A model generated the notes under the pieces. It was given only the letters and a program-made list of their open reading frames with translations. It was not told where the DNA came from and made no database searches. Both the position numbers and the translations under genes were made by a program. Of a stretch of 64,000 bases of DNA, positions 1 to 10,935 are shown piece after piece; the stretch's first letter is position 1, and each line of letters starts with the position of its first letter. Origin of the DNA: Rhynchonema sp. JSB1_4. Lineage: Eukaryota > Nematoda > Chromadorea > Monhysterida > Xyalidae. The stretch lies in NCBI GenBank assembly GCA_030248065.1, contig JASAMV010007625.1, positions 1-64,000 of the forward strand, written 5' to 3'.

Positions 1-116
1 GCTTGATGGAATCAGTTTGCCATCGTCTGTTGCACTGTCCGCGCACTTTTACTTTATTTTTCCATTTACCAATTGCCCCGATTTAGGTGAATCAACAGTT
101 GCCCGTTTTTGTTTAG

Positions 117-1744
117 ATTCGGTCCCGAGCAATGCGCCGAGTGTCAAATGTTGTACAGTCCGGATCTGCGTCGGGACGTGCTCGACCACGATCAATATCA
201 CGCCGATTATCTGCTGCACGGCAAGCTGCGCCATTGCAAGCTCGATCGGTCATTTGTGCCAGAACTGGAATCGGAAATCTGTGTTCGGGTCAGCGACGTT
301 CATCGTTGTTCTGACTGAAACGCAGCGCTAAACTTAAAATGGACGAAAATGTTCGCCTTCACACTTCAGGAAACCTTCGAACATTACATAATTCGCTTAA
401 CCAGCTCCTATACCGGTCGCCTAAGACGCAGAATCGACACAATCTTCACCGAAATAATCAACCCGGAAATTGGTTTTTGCATAGCATCGACCAATAACAG
501 TATATGGACGCCAAATCGACAGTGTCTCGTGCTTGTGGACAGAGCTCAGGGCCCGAAACAATCCATAATCGGCGCATTGTTGCTTGTGGAAACCATACGA
601 AATGCGACGATTAGGAATGACAATGGAACTGAGGTGGGATTGAATTGCGTCGGTGCGTGAATGTTTGAAATTTTCATCATACCAGCGAACCCTAGCCTGT
701 CGGATTGCTGCTCATTTTCTGTCTGGCGTCAGTTGCTTTTGGTGCTGCTTTTTGACAAGCGGATGCTGATGGCTTGAGGTGGTTCTTTTTTAATTCACAT
801 CGGGCAGCTTATGTTGCCAATTAGGGTTAGAGGTCGGGGGGGTACCCGACACCCGACAGCCGACACCCGACATCTGGAAGTACCCGACACCCGACATCTC
901 AGAAAAAAAGCCGACACCCGACAGTTGCAAAAAAACCCGACACCCGACATCTAGTTTTTGGAAAAAACCCGACACCCGACACCTGTTTTTGGACCAAAAA
1001 CAGGCAAATTTTTGCTCCTTCATACTATTAGTGCAATTTTTTGGATCAACTGACTGAATTCAAGTATTTTCACACGAAATAAACACCAAAATGTCACATT
1101 CTGCGTCATCGGAAACATTCGGTTCGAAGAAAATTTTCTCTCAAAATTCTTCTCTCAGCAAAACTGATGTTTTGAACCGTAAGTGTCGGGTGTCGGCTGT
1201 CGGGTGTCGGGTCCCAAAAAACCCGACACCCGACATTTGGGGGTACCCGACACCCGACACCTACACTTTTTTGGCACCCGACACCCGACATCTCTCTAAC
1301 CCTATTGCCAATTTCGATGAGCGAGAAATTTTTAGTTTGCTGTCGAGGGCAAACGTTTTTTGGCAAAATGTGCGTAATAGATCAAATACCGAAATATCTT
1401 CAATACAGAAGTATAGTTGCCAAAAGAACCCGATTGAACTTGAGCAGTGACCAAGCTTGGTGCGATCCCGTCCTCCTCGATGGCCCAAACAATCGAATCC
1501 CCCCAAGTTACAGACCCGTGCGGCTTGCACGCTGGGCGTGAATCGTGTGTGGGTGCACGCGCAGATGCGACGTCGTAAAATGGCCACAAAACTGTTAGAT
1601 GCGGCCAGACATCATTTCTATTTTGGACACGAAGTCCCTCGCGATCAGTTGGCCTTCTCCGATCCCACCGCTCACGGCGCGTTGCTCGCTAAGAGATACT
1701 GTGATGGCGTGCTGAGGGTGTATGATTTGGCTGATATTACTTGA
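117..1744 (+). CDS. ESCO1/2: ESCO1/2-type cohesin N-acetyltransferase, 3' part
   Basis: Nuclear acetyltransferase that acetylates the cohesin subunit SMC3 to establish sister-chromatid cohesion (family knowledge). Three exons can be joined: 117-288, 370-633 and 1514-1744, with phases that match and a TGA stop. Exon 1 carries the family's single C2H2 zinc finger: CAEC, then DHDQYH with the two His. Exon 2 holds the start of the acetyltransferase fold (LRRRIDTIFTEIINPEIGF, later IIGALLLVE). Exon 3 holds the most conserved part: GVNRVWVHAQMRRRKMATKL is the acetyl-CoA binding region, and QLAFSDPTAHG with AKRYC is the diagnostic C-terminal signature. The 5' exons lie upstream of the window. Intron 2 (634-1513) is enlarged by a transposon at 822-1304. 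The family is certain; whether it is ESCO1- or ESCO2-like is not decidable because nematodes normally carry one gene. Confidence 0.9.
822..1304. mobile_element. hAT-like non-autonomous element, TAGGGTTAG ends
   Basis: The element begins TAGGGTTAGAG and ends CTCTCTAACCCTA, and is flanked by an exact 8-bp duplication, TTGCCAAT (814-821 and 1305-1312). Both subterminal regions are degenerate arrays of CCCGACACC-type units in opposite orientation. The centre is A/T-rich. No transposase is encoded. It sits inside an ESCO intron. The hAT assignment rests on the 8-bp duplication and is inference. Confidence 0.85.
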
Positions 1745-2023
1745 AGCATAAATACGATACAGACATATATACTGTAAGTATTTGTTTGTGCAATGATTGT
1801 CAAGATGATTACGATTTTTTTGGTTATTTATTTGAATAACACATCAACAATAAAGATGACCTGAAACAAATGATCTGTGGTTTTAGTGATTTTGTGAGGA
1901 TTGGATGGTCAGCGGTCCTCGGCCGCATAATCTCTGTGATGTTATTATTTCCCCTATCTACTGCTGTGCCTTGCTTTTTTGGTTTCAAAATTTTCACGGA
2001 ATTTCAACCAGGGCGCAATAAAA

Positions 2024-3294
2024 ATGGTGGCCGTAGCGTCAAGAGTGCAAATGTGCAACAACATCAGTTCCAACAGCAAAGCGGCGGATTCGGATCTGGA
2101 TCGATTTGTGCCGTGGTTACGGCCGCATGTCGCACATCTCATGTCGCTCCCCGACAGTGAATTGCACCGAAATGTGGCCAGAAAGGCGGTGAAAAATGTT
2201 GAATCCAGGTTGGCGGTCGAATGTTTGGTGCAACAACACGGACCAAGTAACTGCTGTTTGCCAAAACCGACCGGTGTGGTAATCGATAATGTACGCATGG
2301 CCACGTTACCTTTACTTTTTGATTTCCCCAGAGACCGACACCAATCATAAACGTAAGAGTAACAGTTCGTCGCAATTATGATAATTAGTATTAGTTGCTT
2401 CAATACGGCTGCTTTAGCGCTCGTCGTTTCGACCGTGCACTGATCGGCCAAGGTGCGCTGTGTGACCGATTCACGATCAAACTCGAATACCGGCCGATTG
2501 TGTCCCCGGCCGTTCGTGCTGTGAAAAGTGCGTTTGCCTGTTTGATCACTGAGGATTAACAATGCTTATCGGTCGTTTTCATGCCTAAATGTTGCTGCTG
2601 CCATCCTGACTTTATTGTTATGCATTGATGTTTGCAGTACACTTCTCGTTCCATCACCACAAAAGCGAACGACCACCCGATGTTGATCTGTCAGGATTCA
2701 TTGTGCCGCCGGATTTGGAACTGACGAGTGATGAATTACAAGACGTTAGTGATCACTTTTAATATTGGTGCAGTGCAGTTTGATTGTGCGTTTTTGGAAC
2801 AAAATGTTGGTGGTGGTGATCAAGCATTGTAAACTGGTTTGCCGACTCCACGAACTTGTTCCATTTCAGATGATAGCAAACTTAGCACCCGCATTCAACT
2901 CGGACCAACATCCTTCAGGAATTTTAACACAAAAAACTGATATTAGGGACCGGAATCGGTGCCTCTGGCCAACAAAATGACACAAATTTAGTCCACTTAC
3001 ACTAGAGTGGTGCCAATTTCTTTCCAGCTGCACCCATGGCAGACGCATAACCGAGCGTGTCTGACTGCGTGGGTGCGTCTGATCATCGACCAATACGAGC
3101 GTCTGCTGCTACGGTCGTGCGTCATCAAACCGAACAATCCGCGATGGGACACACTCGAGTTGACCACGTTCATGGACAAACACGGAAAGACCGAGTGTGG
3201 ACGACAACAGCAGAATATGAAGCAACAACGATTGCAGCCGGTCATATTGGGATGCCTATATCGACTGATCAAAGTGCAGCAAGTCGGTGGTTGA
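2024..3294 (+). CDS. unrecognised protein, partly resolved exons
   Basis: Three stretches read like coding exons on the plus strand. One is 2024-2350 (starting MVAVASRVQMCNN, with an acidic LDRFVPWLRPHVAHLMSLPD segment). The second is about 2637-2750, after a TTTGCAG acceptor (reading DVDLSGFIVPPDLELTSDEL). The third is about 3028-3294, after a TTTCCAG acceptor (LTAWVRLIIDQYERLLLR, ending VQQVGG and a stop). I could not place the joins with consistent phase: the first stretch meets a stop just before a GTAAGA donor. The product looks cytosolic, with no signal peptide or membrane segment. I do not recognise the family; it may be one gene or pieces of two. Confidence 0.35.
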
Positions 3295-3743
3295 CAGACA
3301 CAGGGGGGGTGCGGCTCGGCTGCACTTCTACCACTGCACCTCAGTTTGACTGGGACTTGCGTCGTTCATTCTCTTCTCTTTTTCACTATGTAGAATATTC
3401 ACTGTATAGGCAATCCGTCGGCTCATGGCACTTTATACACACAACGCAACGCATGCAGCAGCGCACGCCCTTTTCTAAACAAAATGTACACTTTGAGCGA
3501 GTATCATACTTTGATGGCCGCTTTATAATTTACTCGGTTTTCATTAGCTGCTTGACATAACACTTTTCTGTACTGTTGCAAAATTTGGGGATGTTTCAAT
3601 TCAACGGATAACTGCAGCGGATAGATGCATTCATTGACGGCAGTGATGCAGCATGCATCTTGTGTGTGGTGAGTGCCATGAACTGGCGGATTGCCAATAC
3701 ATAATAATTGGACGGCCAGCTGGCGACAGGTCTGGAACCAAAA

Positions 3744-4102
3744 CAGTGTAGTTCCTGCGGGAAGAGAGGTCCCCCTCGGGTACGCTATCTCCCGCTCAGG
3801 TGGTACACTATCCCTCTATCTCCCCCTCCGGGTACACTATCACTATCTCCTCCAATTTTTGCCTAAAATAGGCATTTTTAGGCCTAAAATGTGATTTTCA
3901 GGTCAATGTGGTCAAAGGTTGCCAAAATACCCTTTTTATTAAGAATTTTTTCCAAAAAGGGGCAAAAATAGGTCAAATTTTCCACCTCAAAAAGTGATTT
4001 TTTCCTGAATTTGGGTCATTCCCTCCTCGGGGGTACACTATCTCCCCGTCCGAAAAAAACGGGGTGTCCGCTATCTACTCCTCCGGACCAGAAACTACAC
4101 TG
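3744..4102. mobile_element. hAT-like MITE, CAGTGTAGTTCCTG family
   Basis: The termini are CAGTGTAGTTCCTG and CAGAAACTACACTG, and the exact 8-bp target duplication is AACCAAAA (3736-3743 and 4103-4110). The interior carries repeated CGGGTACACTATC-like units and A/T-rich stretches and has no coding capacity. Relatives of the same terminal family are at 28787-29087, 29608-30955 and, truncated, near 55592. Confidence 0.9.
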
Positions 4103-4215
4103 AACCAAAATATCACTCCATAAGTTTTACTGTAATGAAGGTTTTAGGTTTCACAATGTAGAGGGTCACCACTACACGATGGTCCCTATAACTGGCGTAC
4201 AGTCTGTATTCACAG

Positions 4216-7200
4216 AACTCGCAAGGCGACATCGACGTTACGCTGGCGATTCTGATCAAATTGGATGCCGTACTCGCACTGCCTCAACACCAGGCCAAAT
4301 CCGATGGCCAGGTTTGTGAAACAAACCTTCGCAAGACTGGTTTTTTCTTTACTGCCGTGCTTGACGGTTTTTTTTCAATGTGACGTCTCCGTTTTTTTGT
4401 ATCTAGAGTTACCTGATCGAGATAGGCATTTGCTGTGACAGAAAAAGAGTGTTAACCAGTGCCGCTTTAGGTCAAATTGTGGACGGTAATCGCGTCACGG
4501 CTTGGACTTGAGCTCTTCAGCCATAGAGCGAGAGCCACAACTGTGTATGAAGGCTTGACTTTGACTGGAATGGATGCAAATTTGTGTTTCAGGCGGGGAA
4601 GCCGGACGTGGTCGTCAAGGTCACCTTGCACAATCAGGGCTATTCAGGTGCAGATGTGCACGTGTACATGTCGCCGTACCTGACAGCGTTTGTCTCCTTT
4701 TCAGACTGTTTTTTTAAACTAATCTTGTCGGAAAACGAATCTTTAATTTCTTCAGACTTCTGGACGACGAGCCGCAGGTGAATCTACCGTCGGCACAATC
4801 CTCCGTTGGTCAAGCATTTCCGTTGGAGAAGTTTGTGCAGAATCTGTACTCGAGTCTGACGAGTGAAGTGAGTGCTTAAATAATGCCAAGTCAACGGCCC
4901 GAACCGATGGGCCAAGAGCGTGCAGCTTTTTGAAAGCAAAAGCCATTCGAACCGATGCGATCCGAACTCGGCTGTTACCTTTCCATTTGTTTCCACACAT
5001 GAAATTTGGGACGCGAAGGATGTTCTGTTGCTAAATGGCGGAATTCTGCAGCTTTCTAGCTATGACGCTTCAGGTGGACCGTATCAGCCAACATCAATCA
5101 CAGAAATCACGTATGGTCGGCGCAATCGTCAGCTTGTTCTCTGAATACAGGTAATCTGGAGCTACATCTTATTTATGTTAGGATTGTAGGCCCACATTGT
5201 ATTGCTTGTCCCATCGCTTCATTTTTTTGGGCTGAATACGATTCCTTTGCCATAAAATGCTGCACCAACAATTTTCTTTGACAATTTTAAAGTGAGTGAG
5301 GAGGGCCATACCCAAGTGGTAGATACCAGCATCAACTCGTAGATCGCCTGTGCAGATGAAAAACCGAAAATGGTGCCTTGTACCAATACATGTATAAGAA
5401 AATAATGGGTGCTCTTCGACCACAGATTTTGAAAATGTGTGCGCTGCTCGCGCATCATCAGGAGTGTCGTAAGGATTTTGTTACAAATGTCGTAAGTTAC
5501 CGTTTTCAACCTTTTTGAACGGGCGGAGCATACTGTGCACAGGGTTGGGCAAAAAAAAACGACGGCGTTTTTTCTTAAAAAAACGACGTTTTTTTAAAAA
5601 AAAACGCCTGGGTCGTTTTTCGTTTTTTTTAAATCCTGAATTTCCTTGATTTTCCCTGATTTTTCAGGGAAAGTACCCTGATCATCAAGGAAAATCAATT
5701 TTTTTTGTCCCATTTTTTTCAAAAAAATTTCGACCAATTTTTACTTTGTCGAGATACGTCGATATACGCAGTTTGACTTTCAATGATGACCCCGGCCAAA
5801 GTTGGTCCCATGATGCGGGTCTGATATGGGATCTTAACAACTCGCTAGAAAAGGGTTGAAACCCGTTTATTTTGCCTCAGAACACATAGAATTACTTCAT
5901 TTAACCACATTTTCTTCCCAACATGAGCGTTTTCCAATTTTTTGGGGGCATATTTTGGTCATCTGGGCGTTTTAAAAAGAACGATTTTTTGAAAAAAAAC
6001 GTTTTTTGCCCAACCCTGACTGTGCATCACTTAGCGCTGGCCTGACCACCGATCGGGAACCGTCGTTTCTATCCTGAGAATATGCACAATGTTGATTATG
6101 AACGCAGATTAGTGACCATAATATCGGTTAAAATACTCACTCTGATAAATGGGTTTACTACAAGGAGGATCAGGATCACTATGCATAGGTTACGCTCTGC
6201 ACATAATCGGTAATTCATCGTTTATTTGCTTTCAGTCATTTGGGCAAAGTGCACGACCATGACGCCGAATTGCTCACATTTGTCGAGGTGGAGGTCAAGA
6301 GACGACGTTATCAACCCCACGATACATTCTTGTTGCGATGTGCGTTTGGTTGTATATAGTTGCTGGTTTTTTCGCAAAAATATTTTTATTGAAAAAAGAA
6401 CGTTTGTTTCGATTCTTTTCGGAACAAAATTGATCGTCTGCGAAAAAGAGGGCTTACGTAAGCAGAACCTGGCGTAAGAGTGACATAAAATGTTTTCTCA
6501 AGGTTTGATATCTTGACCCTCCTAATGCTAAAAAGATAGAAAACTTCGGAAATTTTCTGTGGGCGTGGGCGGAAATTTATCGGTTCGTTATTTTGCTCCT
6601 AAACCTATTTTTTCCACACGCAAGTTTAATATGTTTGGTTATACTCTGTTATTTTCATCGACTGAACTCCAATCCTTTTGTTTCAAAACAATCTTTCGTT
6701 TGTCCCATCCCCGTGGTTGCGTTACCTGATCATCGGCGATGTTTTCCTGTTCTTCGCATTGCCGACTAATTGTGTGAGCGATGCTGTTAGAGAGAACTGA
6801 TTTCAAACCGAAACTAATTCGCTTCGCAGTGGCCCTGAGTCATCAAGGGCCTTCCAATTTTCTCAAGATGGTTATTTGATGTTAAAATGCTTCAGTTGAC
6901 ATGGGCGCGCGTGGCTACCTCGACAACTGCAACGTCAGTCTGCAGCCAGTTGCGGGCAATGTTGAGCCAGTGATGATTGCTAGGCATATGATCGATTTGA
7001 AATGTGTCAAGAGCAACATTGAGTGAGTAATGGAGTTGTTGGGCAGCATCGGCTTCCGGAGGCAACGGCCTCGATTTCGAGCCAAATCACAGTCGTTGTC
7101 ATTGCCTTCAAAGTTGATACTGCACATTGTGATCGCACCGTCAACCCTCATTACTATAGTCACACAAAACGGATTGGCTACTAAGTGACGTCTGACCTTT

Positions 7201-8698
7201 TTACATAATAGGAGTCTATAAAAGGTAATGATGGTAGACGCACGAATTTATTTTGCGTTGGTTTCTCATATCAAAAGACATCATCGATTTCTCGCTTCTC
7301 AGGGACGTGATAGCAAGGTTATTCGACATGTATGATGCGAAAAGGAAGCCAAACAATGATACAGGATTGCTGAAACTGCCCGACACCAGTGCTTGTGACG
7401 ACAAGGCAAACTGAGTGATAACAACACCGCGTGTGTGTCTGACGGTCTGCCCTCTTTATAGTGACCCATTCGGACGCCGACATTCTGGGTGACATTTTCG
7501 AAACGGTGTAAAGGTCAGTTGGGTGTAAAGGTCGATGGACAGCTCGGTGTGAGAAAGTTCAGTGTAAGCTCGGTGTAGCTTGAAACATTGCACGCTGAGC
7601 AAGCAGCAGACGCGCGTTTCTAAACGAAAGGTCAACTTTGACGGTTTGCTGTGCAAGCGTAAAGCGTTTGTTTGCAATCTGGTTCATTTAAGCTGGTTGC
7701 ACAGACGTTTTAAAGGAATATTTGTAAGTTACCTAACATTTCGCCGCAAGGCTGTTGAGAAATTGAACATTCATTGACGGCGGTGCCAAAAATTATGACG
7801 CCACTAACTGATCACAGCGCGAAATCAAAACGGCTCCATAAAAGGTTACGAAATTCATAAATGTCGTTTAGAAACGCTTGTCCAACCAGCTTAAATGAAC
7901 CAGATTGCAAACAAACGATTTACGCTTGCACAGCAAACTGCCAACGTTGACCTTTCGTTTAGAAACGCGCGTCTGCTGCTTGCTCAGCGTGCAATGTTTC
8001 AAGCTTACACCGAGCTTACACTGAACTTTCTCACACCGAGCTTTCCACCGACCTTTACACCCAACTGACCTTTACACCGTTTCGAAAATATCACCCTCTG
8101 TCATAGCTTACCACCATTGTGTATTGTGGTGAATATTGATTGTGTGTGACCGATTGTCTGGATCTTATTACCATAAAGAGAGCAGACCAGCCTGTATCGT
8201 AATCTGGTCATTTATTGCTGTCTTTGCTCTTCCCAGATTTGGTTTCCGCAAAACAAATTGCTCGCTTTTGATTTATGCCAGTTTCCTTCGTGTTTTCATA
8301 TGTTTGTACTGGATCATTGTGTCATCATTGTTCACGGGTTATTTCGTTTGATTTCATTTTGGTTGCTGTTATCGTTTCCCTTGTTTTGTGTGCATTCCAT
8401 TTTGTTCGCTTGAGTCTCGTTATTTTTATTAATGAGCAGGCAAAGTGTCACGATTTTAATTATTTGCTTTTTTATTATTTTAAAATAAATCTCCTGGATT
8501 TTTTGTGTCGGTAGACTTCAGCGCAATGCGAAATTGAGCCATGCAGTGATCAAACATAAAACTCCCTGTATTGTTCGTGCGAAGTGGGAACAGAAATTCG
8601 AGTCCAAAGTGGTTCCACGGATTATCATAAAAATTGTGGACACGACCCTGTCGGCATATGATCTTTCCTGGGCTGACATTAGCAGAGAAGCTGAATAG
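4216..8698 (+). CDS. unrecognised multi-exon gene (tentative)
   Basis: A string of short coding-like segments with splice sites runs along the plus strand. They include about 4216-4314 (reads DIDVTLAILIKLDAVLAL), 4594-4690 (DVVVKVTLHNQGYSGADVHV), 4757-4868, 5415-5491 (LRPQILKMCALLAHHQECRK), 6237-6330 (LGKVHDHDAELLTFVEVEVK), 6903-7022, 7300-7405 and 8515-8698 (ends SWADISREAE and a stop). Some segments, notably the VTLHNQGYSGADVHVY stretch and the later Cys-containing one, have a beta-sandwich flavour reminiscent of integrin alpha leg domains, but no transmembrane exon or cytoplasmic GFFKR motif was found. Two transposons (5540-6018 and 7487-8096) lie in its introns. Exon joins were not verified in phase, so it could also be two genes. 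Confidence 0.3.
5540..6018. mobile_element. hAT-like element, CAGGGTTGGGC ends
   Basis: The terminal inverted repeats are CAGGGTTGGGCAAAAA and its complement ending GCCCAACCCTG. The exact 8-bp target duplication is ACTGTGCA (5532-5539 and 6019-6026). The subterminal regions are rich in AAAAAACG units. There is no coding capacity. A second, truncated and inverted copy lies at about 31833-32169, where only one end survives. Confidence 0.9.
7487..8096. mobile_element. foldback (long inverted repeat) element, copy 1
   Basis: Nearly the whole element is one long palindrome: a left arm of about 300 bp and its complement, around a short spacer near 7795. The outer ends are GGGTGACATTTTCGAAACGG and its complement ending AAAATATCACCC. 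It is flanked by a 3-bp duplication, TCT (7484-7486 and 8097-8099). Each arm contains repeated GGTGTAAAGGTC- and AGCTCGGTGTAAGC-type units. A second copy is at 33082-33681. Confidence 0.9.
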
Positions 8699-9628
8699 AA
8701 CTTTCCTGGAAGAGTTTTATATGCGTCTGTACAAAGTCACAAAATATGCACTCTGATTGCATAACATAAAAAGATATGATGCACATACAGGGACAAATGA
8801 GATTTCGATGGTCATGTATACTCCAACCACGAGCTCATGAGACGACTCTTGTCATAGCTTGCTTGGCCAGATTCAAAAATGCGCCGGTTACAAGGGTTTT
8901 CGCAAGCAAAAGAAAGATTGGGCCGAGAGACATGATGACAAGTTCCAGCTGGCTGACCTCAACTTGTTGCGTGCTTACGCGAACAGCAACGTCGTTCAAC
9001 ACACAAATGTTTTGGGAGTCAAAAGCGAATTTACGCACCGAGATGGAGAGCGTGTTTTCGTTTCTCTTTCTTTCATTTCCGAAATACGTGGAGCAGGAAC
9101 ATTATTGGATCCGCGCAAGTCAACTTCAAAATAAGTCGTCTCATTAGTTCGTGGTTGGACTATACACGCTTGTACACAGTACAGGAGAAAATTCTGCCAA
9201 ATTTCTGAGAGGGAAGTGCCCGGCTTCCCGAACGCATCAGACCTTGTTCAGCTTTCTGAAGTCAACTTTAGGGTCCCGCGAAACCCTGTTGTATATGCGT
9301 CAAACGTGGCAATGGGATCTGATGTGCATTGACCACACCACCGATTCCACAGATTTCGACAAGAGTAAAAAAATGTTGGTTTGCTGCTTGGAGACAACGT
9401 TTACGCTCATAGTCTTCAATTCGAAAAAGTCACATGACCAAGGATCCGATCCGATCACCAAGTTTGACACCGGGCTGAATGTTTCTGCAAAGGAGCTGTT
9501 TGACTTTGGCCGCATACAACATGCTGTGCGCTCAGCGCTGCACCAAAACTTGCGACAACAAATTTTCCCGAAGAAACGCTATATCCAAACAAAACCACAA
9601 TCACCAAAAATAATTATTATGTCATTCT
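8699..9628. other. unassigned stretch with two weak plus-strand ORFs
   Basis: Two open stretches, 8859-9134 and 9151-9660, contain basic and Phe-rich peptide without recognisable motifs or clear splice sites. The second overlaps the last possible collagen exon on the other strand. I see no convincing gene, RNA or repeat here. Confidence 0.3.
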
Positions 9629-10432
9629 TCAAGCCTTGGAAAAACTCTCGCGTTGGATGAGACCGAGAAAGCCACGGCCGGAGAAAGAAGGACGACGTTG
9701 ATTCGATGGCGATGGTCGACGATGATTGGTTGTTGACGGGACGGGACGTCCGGTGATTGGTTGACGATTGACGGGATGGATGGGATGAGGGATCACTGGT
9801 GAAGGGACTGAAACATCTGAGTTGCGTTCATCGGTTTTTTGTGGATTACCTGCTTTCCCTTTTGCCATATACTTTCTTGAACCATCAAGGTAAGTTACCC
9901 AACAGAAGTGATTGTTGAATGAGTTGATTGGCGTCGGCCTCATGGATAAAAAACTTATGACACAAATTTGGAGCACAGGTCATAACGCAGTACAAAACTG
10001 GATTTATACATATTTCTTTTGACGCATGCACACAGAACAACAGCGAAGACTTGCGTTTTGTGAACATGAACAGCAGGAGCAAAATGAACGTGAATTACGG
10101 ATTGTTCCCTGAAAAAGCGTAACGGTTTTCGAACCCATACTCCAGATGAGACGAAAAAAGAAAGGTAAAAAAGCGGCTGGCTCCCACAATGCAAGCGCGG
10201 ATTAGCTGATCAGCGGGTCACGCGTTCGCCTGAATTGTGTGTGTAGAATTAAATGCAAGAACGAACTTGTGGGTGGTCTCTGTGGCGCTGGCGAGTCAAC
10301 TGGCGGTGGCGGTGGTTTACTCCTGGGTGCTGCCTCACTTTCTGAGTTTGAGCCTCCCGAACCATCTGATCGACGGCCCGTGCGATAAGGCGCTGCAAAA
10401 TCAATGTCAGTGCTTTGATGGTGTCCTATTGT
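9629..10432 (-). CDS. possible extra 3' exons of the collagen gene (Pro/Ser-rich)
   Basis: Two minus-strand segments are low-complexity and compositionally like the collagen's C-terminal tail. The segment 10432-10319 follows a GCCGTTCAG acceptor (reads DFAAPYRTGRRSDGSGGSNS) and can end at a GTAAAC donor. The segment 9807-9629 follows a GTTTCAG acceptor (reads PSPVIPHPIHPVNRQP, ends SFSKA and a stop). Those two join in phase. However, I could not find a donor in the collagen's last exon that joins the first segment without a stop, so this may be an alternative 3' end, a separate small gene, or chance. The stretch reading PPPPPVDSPAPQRPP just after the donor is also open. Confidence 0.35.
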
Positions 10433-10935
10433 CTGAACGGCATTAGTTGAGCCAGAGATCAACGTATAGTCAACCCAACCGCTCATGAGACGCCTATGAC
10501 GGTTCTACACAGGTTCCACATGTTTCGAACACTTCAAAAACAAAAGAAGAAGAAAAGACAATATCTAAACCACACACAATTTGTCCTCATACAGTTTTCG
10601 AAATAGTCCAGTCAAGTATGCAGAACCGTATCAGGTGTCTTTTATGCTGGTGGATGGACTGTAGGTGAATTTCTCTCCCTCGGTCAATCACTGTTCTGTT
10701 CTTTTCTTTGTGGGCACAGAAAAAATACACTGCTTTGGGACCACTCAGTTAAATCACGAAGAAAGTCGTTTTCAAGACCAATAACAGGAGCTGGTCTCAC
10801 GCTGTTTTTGAGATGTCATCTAGCACTTTCGCACTGACGATGACCTGGTGCACCGACAGTCTGCAAAAAAAAGTTAAATTGATAAAGTTGTCATGGTATC
10901 ATGCAGCCCCTTCGAGTCATGCAACGTGCACTAAA

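Noticed and set aside
1106..1366. ORFs of the type VGCRVPPNVGCRVFWDP
   Set aside because: They are translations of the CCCGACACC array of the 822-1304 transposon.
4216..8698. Firm identification as an integrin alpha chain
   Set aside because: There is only a loose resemblance in two short segments. No FG-GAP repeats, transmembrane helix or GFFKR motif could be found.
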